Translations under genes and position numbers: made by a program
Shown here: piece after piece, positions 1 to 4,854 of the stretch
Position numbering within the stretch: position 1 is the stretch's first letter
Layout: each line of letters begins with the position of its first letter
From: Methanobrevibacter_A sp964431035
GTDB lineage: Archaea > Methanobacteriota > Methanobacteria > Methanobacteriales > Methanobacteriaceae
Length of the DNA stretch: 19,122 bases
Direction: 5' to 3'
Assembly: GCA_964431035.1 (NCBI GenBank)
Contig: CAYSIF010000034.1
Span: 1 to 19,122 of the forward strand
The notes under the pieces: model-generated
The model's database searches: none
The model's input: the letters and a program-made list of their open reading frames with translations, nothing else
What the model was told of the DNA's origin: nothing

Positions 1-57
1 AATGGAATAAAAATAGACAAAATTAATAATTCCACACAAAGTTTTGGACACAGCCCC
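1..57. mobile_element. possible terminal end of an insertion sequence running off the left edge
   Basis: The segment around 32-57 (CCACACAAAG then TTTTGGACACAGCCCC) resembles, from memory, the terminal repeats of IS256-type elements, which often read CACAAA..TTTGGACAC..CCC. Frame 1 is open from the window edge to a TAA just after 57, as is common at such ends. No transposase is visible because the element would lie to the left. This is weak evidence from motif shape only; it could also be ordinary spacer. Confidence 0.3.
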
Positions 58-211
58 TAAAATCTAAACTCTAAAAATATTTATATAGAAAAATTATAAT
101 AATAATTAATACTATAATCTAATAAAAAATAGTTTTTAACTAAAATTTTTTTCACTAAAAAAGAAATTATTTTTTAAAAAAATATAAAATTATAGGATAT
201 TTAATGATACT

Positions 212-595
212 ATGAAAAAAGAAAATTTCGTTATATTAGTTTTAGCTATCATTATCCTAATAGTTGGAGCAGCAGCTGTAGTAGTTGTAGCAACCGGAAC
301 ATTAGATTCAAGTAATAATTCAGATCTTAATGACACTAATGTTACAAATATTACAAATGCAGATGATCAAGCAACAGATTCTAGTTCAACTGGATCATCA
401 TCCTCTAGTTCAGGATCATCAAGTTCTAGCTCTCACTCATCCAGCTCTGGTTCAAGCTCATCATCTTCAGGAGGATCATCTTCAGGAAGTTCATCATCAT
501 CATCTTCAGGAAGTTCCTCTCATGGAAGTGGTGGATCAGCATCAGGCCGTAACACAGGACACTCATCAAGTCCTCCAGATGTGGATGAAGGATAA
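212..595 (+). CDS. Ser-rich membrane-anchored surface protein, hypothetical
   Basis: 127 residues of unknown function. A short charged N-terminus (MKKEN) is followed by one strongly hydrophobic segment at about residues 6-28, which fits an uncleaved signal anchor. An Asn/Asp/Thr-rich stalk comes next, with four N-glycosylation sequons (NNS, NDT, NVT, NIT at about 35-48). From about residue 57 the protein is almost only Ser and Gly, with a few His, encoded by runs of TCA/TCT/AGT/AGC. The tail ends in PPDVDEG. I infer a cell-surface protein with a flexible, probably glycosylated arm outside the membrane. The ribosome site is weak (AGGAT about 10 nt upstream). The reading frame is convincing because the anchor plus stalk is a normal archaeal surface design, and the +1-frame alternative is His/Gln nonsense. 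Mixed Ser codons show that the tail is not one recent triplet expansion. Confidence 0.7.
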   Translation: MKKENFVILVLAIIILIVGAAAVVVVATGTLDSSNNSDLNDTNVTNITNADDQATDSSSTGSSSSSSGSSSSSSHSSSSGSSSSSSGGSSSGSSSSSSSGSSSHGSGGSASGRNTGHSSSPPDVDEG

Positions 596-635
596 TACAT
601 AAAATTCAAAAAATATTTTTTAATTTATTTTTTTT

Positions 636-668
636 TTTAGAGGTCTTTATTTTTTTTAATCCTCTAAA
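636..668 (+). terminator. hairpin plus T tracts after the Ser-rich gene
   Basis: TTTAGAGG (636-643) pairs perfectly with CCTCTAAA (661-668) around a T-rich 17-nt loop. Long T runs lie on both sides, as expected for archaeal oligo-T termination 40 nt past the stop codon. Confidence 0.5.
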
Positions 669-872
669 CTATCTTTTTCTATTTTTTTCACACTATTTTT
701 ATATTTCTAGTAATTATTTTTTTTTACAGATATTTTAATCTAGTTTTACTATTTTTTTTGGAAATAAAAATATGATTTGGATTATATGCGGTCTGTTATG
801 AAAAAATATTTTAATAAATGTAATTTAATAATTTAAATTGAAGATATTCTAGAGGAGTAATTAAGATTTTCT

Positions 873-1139
873 ATGACATATACAATTGATGAGATTAAAA
901 AAATTGTAACTCCTATTGTTAAGGAGTATGGCATTGATAGTTTAAGTCTTTTTGGTTCATATGCTCGTGGTGAAGCTACAGAAGATAGTGATTTAGATTT
1001 TATTATGGATAAAGGAGATTTAAATGGGGTTAAATATTTTTCCTTAATTGATAAATTAGAAAGTAAGTTTAAATGTCATGTTGATTTAGTTAGTAAAGAA
1101 TCCTCTAATAAAGAATTTCTTAATGAAATAAAAAACTAG
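873..1139 (+). CDS. MNT-type nucleotidyltransferase domain protein, C-terminus truncated by a 65-bp insertion
   Basis: 88 residues as it stands. It has the minimal nucleotidyltransferase (MNT, pol-beta superfamily) signature: GSYARG at residues 28-33, DSDLD at 38-42 with metal-binding Asp40 and Asp42, and a third carboxylate candidate at Asp71 (VDL). Such proteins usually pair with a HEPN (DUF86) partner, as a toxin-antitoxin pair in which the MNT protein adds AMP to the HEPN toxin. No HEPN gene is present nearby, so this one is an orphan. The present stop (TAG 1137-1139) is supplied by inserted sequence. Removing 65 bp (1136-1200) gives continuous sequence ending KKDEILLYKRKR at 1234, about 98 residues and the normal family length. 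The catalytic core is intact, so the shortened protein may still fold. A GAGGAG ribosome site lies at about 852-857, 15 nt before the ATG, which is slightly far, but no other start exists in frame. Confidence 0.8.
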   Translation: MTYTIDEIKKIVTPIVKEYGIDSLSLFGSYARGEATEDSDLDFIMDKGDLNGVKYFSLIDKLESKFKCHVDLVSKESSNKEFLNEIKN

Positions 1140-1200
1140 TATCAACTGGGAACTCTGTCCAAGTCTTACCAAATAAAGAATTTCTTAATGAAATAAAAAA
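1107..1200. repeat. 29-bp direct repeat flanking a 36-bp foreign-looking insert
   Basis: The same 29 bases, starting AATAAAGAATTTCTTAATG, occur at 1107-1135 and 1172-1200 with no mismatch. Between them (1136-1171) are 36 bases at about 44 percent GC, well above the surroundings. The repeat is an internal piece of the nucleotidyltransferase coding sequence, and only the first copy's upstream flank and the second copy's downstream flank are coding. It is therefore a target duplication around new DNA, not a tandem duplication, which would give repeat-insert-repeat-insert. The repeat contains a small inverted repeat, AAGAA-T-TTCTT. The sizes match one CRISPR repeat-spacer-repeat unit. Confidence 0.85.
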
Positions 1201-1375
1201 GGATGAAATATTATTATATAAACGAAAAAGATAGAAATAATATTATAATAATCATATATTGTTAAAGAAATAAACATAAAATCATAATTTATGTTATTCT
1301 CATACTTGTCAGTATTTGATTAAGTAGGTTAAGTTATTTTAAACAATTAAAAATTTTTAAGGTAAGTTATTTTTT

Positions 1376-1522
1376 ATGATAAAAGAATTAGAAGGAAGAT
1401 GTCCTAACTGTGGATTTAATACAATTGTAGTCTTAATAAAAGATGGTAAGATAATAGATAAATATTGTGCAGAATGTGAGTATAGAGGTTTAGGTATAGA
1501 AATTTTTAATTATTCTATTTAA
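1376..1522 (+). CDS. 48-residue zinc-ribbon microprotein
   Basis: A short ORF starts at ATG 1376 with AAGGTAA about 10 nt upstream and ends at TAA 1520-1522. It encodes MIKELEGRCPNCGF and later KYCAECEYRG, two CxxC knuckles (Cys9/Cys12 and Cys33/Cys36) spaced as in a single zinc ribbon. The rest is short and hydrophilic with a beta-hairpin-like centre (TIVVLIKDGKIIDKY). I infer a small zinc-binding protein, perhaps a nucleic-acid or protein adaptor; no specific function can be named. The stop overlaps by 4 bp the stop of the convergent gene 1519-1935. The clean Cys spacing and ribosome site argue that it is real despite its size. Confidence 0.7.
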   Translation: MIKELEGRCPNCGFNTIVVLIKDGKIIDKYCAECEYRGLGIEIFNYSI

Positions 1523-1935
1523 CTTTTAAATTCAACACTTTCTAAAATTTGGTTAAACTCATCATCTTCATGATTATTTAAGCCGAAAGTCATATAATTA
1601 AAAATATACACGTCTTTATTATCTATAAATCCTATGCTTTTTGTTTTAAGGGGTGGTGAACAGTTTGGGTTAATTGCAGTTAGTTCGTGTATGGGCATAT
1701 TATTTATAGTGTTTATTCTTGATTCAAGCACTTTTAAACTTTCATCTCTTGGGAATAATTCAACTGCCGATTTTAAATGATTTATATTTACTGCTTGGTT
1801 TGGGTATTCCATTAGCATTATGCGGCTTCTTTTATCTTTGTGGTCAAGTACGAGTAAGCAGTCTTTTATGGTGTGTTCTTGTTCTGTCCATTTGTCTGGG
1901 TATTCTATTTTTATTTTGTTATTTTCAAATTTCAT
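1519..1935 (-). CDS. PsbP/DcrB-like domain protein, hypothetical
   Basis: 138 residues with no signal peptide or membrane segment, so probably cytoplasmic. It opens with an amphipathic strand followed by YPDKW, and ends with FNQILESVEFKS. That pattern is shared by PsbP-like and DcrB-like small alpha/beta proteins, which begin FxIxYPxxW and end in a helix followed by ESxxF. The fold assignment comes from these two ends and is tentative; no active site is visible and I name no function. It starts 14 bp after the stop of the cyclo-ligase-like gene (1950-2573), on the same strand, so the two are probably one operon. The upstream ribosome site is weak (AAGAGAACC). The 3' end overlaps the convergent zinc-ribbon gene by 4 bp. 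Confidence 0.65.
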   Translation of the reverse strand: MKFENNKIKIEYPDKWTEQEHTIKDCLLVLDHKDKRSRIMLMEYPNQAVNINHLKSAVELFPRDESLKVLESRINTINNMPIHELTAINPNCSPPLKTKSIGFIDNKDVYIFNYMTFGLNNHEDDEFNQILESVEFKS

Positions 1936-1949
1936 TTTTGTGGTTCTCT

Positions 1950-2573
1950 TTATAGTTTGTAATTTTCTGTATATATTATGTTTTTTGGGGTTACAATCAT
2001 ATTTATTTTGCAGTCATGTTTTTCTGTTGGTATTTTTTCTTTTATTTGTAAGGGGTGTACTGTTGTTACTATGGGTGTTTTGTTGTTTATTGCTTTTTTG
2101 TTTAGTAGGTCTTTTATTTCGGTGTCTCCGTAGCCTTTTCCTTTTCCTAGTCGGTTGCCTTTTATGTCTACGCCTACTGATCCTTCGATGACCATGTCTA
2201 TTTTTGGTATTGTTTTTATTTTTTCTCCGTAGTTTTTTGCATATTTTTTATCGGATGCTTTTTCTGGTTCGTTTTTTGCTTTTTTGTTTAATAGGAGGTA
2301 TCCGTTTTCTAGGTTTGGTGTTGCCATGATTAGGGTTTTGTTGTCTTTTATGCAGTTGTATCTTACGGGTTTTTGCGCTGTGTCTGGGGCTGTGAATATT
2401 GTTTTTGCTTTTTTGTATTCTGGTGTTTCTCTTAATTTTTTTGCTGCTTGTGTTTTGCCTTTGAAGTCTGGTATTTTGTTGTAGTCTCCTTGTTTTCTGT
2501 TTGTTTGTTGGTTTTTCTGTAGTGTTTCCCATATTTCGTTTCTTATTTTGTTTTTTGTGTTGGTTGTGGGCAT
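1950..2573 (-). CDS. 5-formyltetrahydrofolate cyclo-ligase family protein
   Basis: 207 residues. The hallmark is GSVGVDIKGNRLGKGKGYGD at residues 131-150, matching the family nucleotide-binding loop (GVAFDxxGxRLGxGxGYYD). It is followed by TVHPLQI (171-177), IPTEKHD (181-187) and NMIVTP (191-196), the usual C-terminal motifs. In bacteria and eukaryotes this family converts 5-formyl-THF to methenyl-THF using ATP. Methanogens use tetrahydromethanopterin, so the archaeal substrate may differ, and the name records the family only. GYYD is GYGD here. The N-terminal half is rich in Lys, Thr, Asn and Gln because the sense strand is A/C-rich in this region. The start ATG at 2573 has no strong ribosome site. 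It is the first gene of a probable operon with the PsbP-like gene. Confidence 0.8.
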   Translation of the reverse strand: MPTTNTKNKIRNEIWETLQKNQQTNRKQGDYNKIPDFKGKTQAAKKLRETPEYKKAKTIFTAPDTAQKPVRYNCIKDNKTLIMATPNLENGYLLLNKKAKNEPEKASDKKYAKNYGEKIKTIPKIDMVIEGSVGVDIKGNRLGKGKGYGDTEIKDLLNKKAINNKTPIVTTVHPLQIKEKIPTEKHDCKINMIVTPKNIIYTENYKL

Positions 2574-3240
2574 GTGTTTTTTCCTTCTTTTTTGTTTTTC
2601 TTTTTTGTTTTAGTCTTTGTTTTTGTCTTGTTTTTATAGTTTTGGGGTTTTTGTGTTGTTTTTGTTTGTTGTGGGTTTATTTTTTGTTGGTGTTTTTTTG
2701 TGTTTTTGAGTGTTGTATGGTCTTTTTTGTTTTTGTTCTTTGTGTTATGGTTATATTTGTTTTGTTTGGTACATTTTATTTGTTTTTTTATTTATTTTGT
2801 TTTTGTTTTTTTATTTGTTTATTGTTTAATGGATTTTCCGTTATTCTTTTTTTTATCTTTTTTCTTCTTTTTGTTTTTCTTGTATTTCTTTATTTTTTTT
2901 CTTTTTTTGTTCATTTGGCTTTATTTTTTATTTTTTTTCTTTTGTTTATTTGTTGTTTGTGGTTTTTTCTTGATTTTGTTGGTTTTTTGTTGGTTTTTTG
3001 TTTTGGTGTTATATGTTTTTGGGTTGTGCTTGTAGGTTTATTTTTGTATTTTATTGCTTATGGTGTTAATTTTTAGTTTTTTTATGGTTTTTTCGTTAAT
3101 TTTAATCTTTTTTTAGTTATTTATTAGTTATTTGAGCTTATTTTTTGGTTTTGACTTGTATTTTTCTTTAATTTATTTTGTTTTTTCTGTATTTGTTTCT
3201 AGCTTATTTTGAGTTTAATATATTACTGTTCATTTTTTAT
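2574..3240. other. extreme T/G tract with no credible gene
   Basis: This 0.67-kb stretch upstream of the cyclo-ligase gene is made almost only of T and G on the + strand. Positions 2641-2700 contain 41 T, 18 G, one A and no C. Stop codons are rare on + for lack of A, so long Phe/Val/Leu/Cys ORFs open by chance (for example 2501-3076). I do not call them genes. On the minus strand it would be a long A/C-rich, unstructured leader of the 1950-2573 gene, if that gene's promoter lies far upstream. No known element is recognised. Confidence 0.6.
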
Positions 3241-3310
3241 TATTTTTATTATTGTTATGTTTAATTTTTTAGCCATTTTTTAGTGTTTTTTTTCAAAAAA
3301 AATAAAAAAC

Positions 3311-3336
3311 TTTATATACTTTAATAATTTTATATA
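3311..3336 (+). promoter_or_regulatory. two TATA-like boxes ahead of a hairpin cluster
   Basis: TTTATATAC (3311-3319), with A-rich DNA before it, and TATATAG (3331-3337) have the form of archaeal TATA boxes. The expected start sites are about 3340-3360, just before the hairpins and with no ORF to serve. The surroundings are AT-rich, so chance matches are likely. Confidence 0.35.
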
Positions 3337-3339
3337 GTA

Positions 3340-3535
3340 ATACAGTTTTAAATACAATATTTTTTGTATGTCTAAAACTAAAATTTATTTTTAGAGGAAA
3401 AAATCTCTAAAAATTGAGGACGAATATTTTAGAAAAAAATATTAATAAAAAATTTAAAATTCAAATAATCCATTTATAAAAAAACCACCCAAAAAAAATT
3501 TTATTATTAATATTACACAATTTTTCTAAAATCAT
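3340..3535 (+). ncRNA. candidate structured non-coding RNA
   Basis: Downstream of the TATA-like boxes, ATTTTTAGAG (3387-3396) pairs with CTCTAAAAAT (3405-3414). A second, long stem follows. Positions 3426-3437 pair with 3521-3532 (12 bp perfect), 3438-3446 pair with 3506-3514 (9 bp perfect), and about 8 further pairs follow with one mismatch and one bulge. The loop is 3456-3495 and contains CCACCC. No sequence family is recognised. AT-rich DNA makes A-U stems cheap, so the call rests on stem length and promoter position. It could instead be a miniature inverted-repeat element. Confidence 0.3.
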
Positions 3536-3997
3536 AAGAACAGATGAATAATTGCTTTTCTTAGGAATTAAGGAGGCATGATAATCCATTTTTAAAAAAA
3601 GTATAAAATTTGTAAGATAAAAATTTAATTAGATAAAAAGTGCATGTGTTAGAGGATTTATAATAAGGTATTAAGTAAAAAAATCAAATTTAATTTTTTT
3701 CCATAATTTCTTTATCTTTTCCTCCAAAAAATATTAAAGAATTAATTATGAAATTTAATAAAAAAATAAGATTATCACCATTTTAAAAAACACGAACTTA
3801 TAAAATTTAATTATTAATACTAAAAAGTAATAATTTCTTCAACACATATTTTCTTTTTATCTGCTTATATGCCATTAAAAATAAATTGGAGAGATATTTT
3901 ATACATAATAATATTTTTCCATCTATTTTTTCACCATTAAAAAAAGAGAAATTTTCTTTGCTTAGTTTTTTTTGAATTTCGCATTTTTACTATGAAA

Positions 3998-4067
3998 AAA
4001 TGTTTATATTTTTAAGGATTCTTTTTTTTAATGATTTTTACAATCCTTAAAAATTTTTTAAACATTT
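3998..4067. repeat. imperfect inverted repeat, about 21 paired bases
   Basis: AAATGTTTA (3998-4006) and TTTTTAAGGATT (4009-4020) pair with AATCCTTAAAAA (4042-4053) and TAAACATTT (4059-4067), with short internal bulges and a 21-nt loop. AAGGATT/AATCCTT gives a GC-containing core. The T8 run after it could make it a terminator; no gene precedes it. Confidence 0.5.
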
Positions 4068-4201
4068 ATTTTTTTTTATCCCTTAAGAAAAAATTTTTTT
4101 AATTTTCTAAAAAAAGAATTTGTGAACAAACAATTAAAACACAAATTTTTTTTATTAATCAAAAAATATTATTTTTTTAGAAAAAATCTAATATTATTTT
4201 T

Positions 4202-4226
4202 TGGCTTATGTTGTTTTCATAAGCTA
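4202..4226. other. 9-bp hairpin, possible operator or RNA structure
   Basis: TGGCTTATG (4202-4210) pairs with CATAAGCTA (4218-4226) around a 7-nt loop, with one G-U wobble. It lies about 100 bp before the feo TATA box, so it could be an upstream protein site or the end of an upstream transcript. Confidence 0.35.
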
Positions 4227-4326
4227 TTTATTATTTTTTATTAGTTTTTCTTAATAAATCTGCTAGTTAATTAGGTTTACCTTATTTTTATCTCTTTTTT
4301 TCTTAATTATTTAGGAACCCCCAACA

Positions 4327-4386
4327 TTTATATAGTTTTTTAAACAATAATATTAATTATAAAAGTTTAGGATATCCTAAACTTTT
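4327..4386 (+). promoter_or_regulatory. feo promoter with perfect 26-bp palindromic operator
   Basis: A TATA box TTTATATAG (4327-4335) predicts a start near 4355-4362. A perfect 26-bp palindrome sits there, at 4361-4386, with half-site AAAAGTTTAGGAT. The core TTTAGGATATCCTAAA resembles the sites of DtxR/IdeR-type metal-dependent repressors (TTAGGNNANCCTAA). Placement over the transcription start fits iron-dependent repression of feoAB. The regulator is inferred; it is not encoded in this window. Confidence 0.75.
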
Positions 4387-4443
4387 TTTAGAGGGAAAAT
4401 AACTCCACTCACAAAAAAATAATCCAAGAGGTGACAAAACACA

Positions 4444-4725
4444 ATGAGCTCAAGAACAGGCCAAGTATTACCACTAGATGAACTAAAATCTGGAGACTAT
4501 GGAAAAATAGTATCATTTGCAGACTTAAGCAATAGTGAACTATCCGAAGACGATGCAAGAGATTTAAAAAGACATCTAATGGGAATGGGATTCGTAAAAG
4601 ATGCAGAAGTAAAATTCTTAAAAGTAGCACCACTCGGAGACCCAATAAAAATCAAAGTAAAAGGATACGACATAGCTCTAAGAAAAGAAGAAGCAAAAAG
4701 CATACAAGTAAAAGTAGAAAACTAA
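4444..4725 (+). CDS. feoA: FeoA family ferrous iron transport protein
   Basis: 93 residues, the usual length for FeoA, a small cytoplasmic SH3-like protein that works with the FeoB permease. Residues 5-23 form the first beta-strand with LPLDELKSGDYGKI. An acidic insert (SELSEDDARDLK) follows, then HLMGMGF (45-51), the conserved (L/M)xxMGF turn. The C-terminal strands run through VAPLGDPIKIKVKGYDIALR (61-80). GAGGTGA at 4428-4434 is a strong ribosome site 9 nt before the ATG. The gene is first in the feo cluster, directly under the palindromic operator, and 129 bp before feoB. Codons favour A and C endings. The identity is secure from motif and context. Confidence 0.95.
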   Translation: MSSRTGQVLPLDELKSGDYGKIVSFADLSNSELSEDDARDLKRHLMGMGFVKDAEVKFLKVAPLGDPIKIKVKGYDIALRKEEAKSIQVKVEN

Positions 4726-4741
4726 AAAAAATCACTAAAAA

Positions 4742-4826
4742 AAATTAAACCATCAAAAAAAAGAGTTTAATTTCACAAAAAATAGTAAAAATGCCCAATG
4801 ACTTAAAAAAAAAACAATTAAGTCAT
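4742..4826 (+). promoter_or_regulatory. two tandem hairpins in the feoA-feoB spacer
   Basis: AAATTAAAC (4742-4750) pairs with GTTTAATTT (4765-4773), and ATGACTTAA (4798-4806) pairs with TTAAGTCAT (4818-4826). Both are 9-bp perfect stems. They sit between the feoA stop and the feoB ribosome site (GGAG at about 4841). Roles could be mRNA processing, partial termination or translational tuning; none is proved. Confidence 0.5.
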
Positions 4827-4854
4827 CGAATGATAAAAACGGAGAATAAACTAA

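Larger units (their letters stand above)
3241..4326. other. long AT-rich spacer upstream of feo with promoter-like and hairpin elements
   Basis: There is no credible ORF. The stretch holds two TATA-like boxes (3311-3319 and 3328-3336), a 10-bp hairpin (3387-3414), a long imperfect inverted repeat (3426-3532), another inverted repeat (3998-4067) and a 9-bp hairpin (4202-4226). A strong AGGAGG at 3571-3576 abuts an ATG at 3578 that opens only five codons. A 20-mer starting ATAATCCATTT recurs with one mismatch at 3465-3484 and 3581-3600. The rest is A and T tracts. Confidence 0.5.

Noticed and set aside
330..602. His/Gln/Leu-rich 90-residue ORF on +
   Set aside because: Shadow of the Ser repeat coding region in another frame.
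1107..1200. A true CRISPR array
   Set aside because: Only one repeat-insert-repeat unit exists, the repeat is ordinary coding sequence, and no cas genes are present. It is treated as a possible single integration event.
2501..3076. 191-residue hydrophobic ORF on + (and an overlapping 111-residue one)
   Set aside because: Composition artefact: the strand lacks A, so stops are rare and the product is monotonous Phe/Leu/Val/Cys. No ribosome site or helix-loop pattern supports a real membrane protein.
3578..3592. Micro-ORF after AGGAGG at 3571-3576
   Set aside because: Only five codons, and the ribosome site touches the ATG; probably chance.
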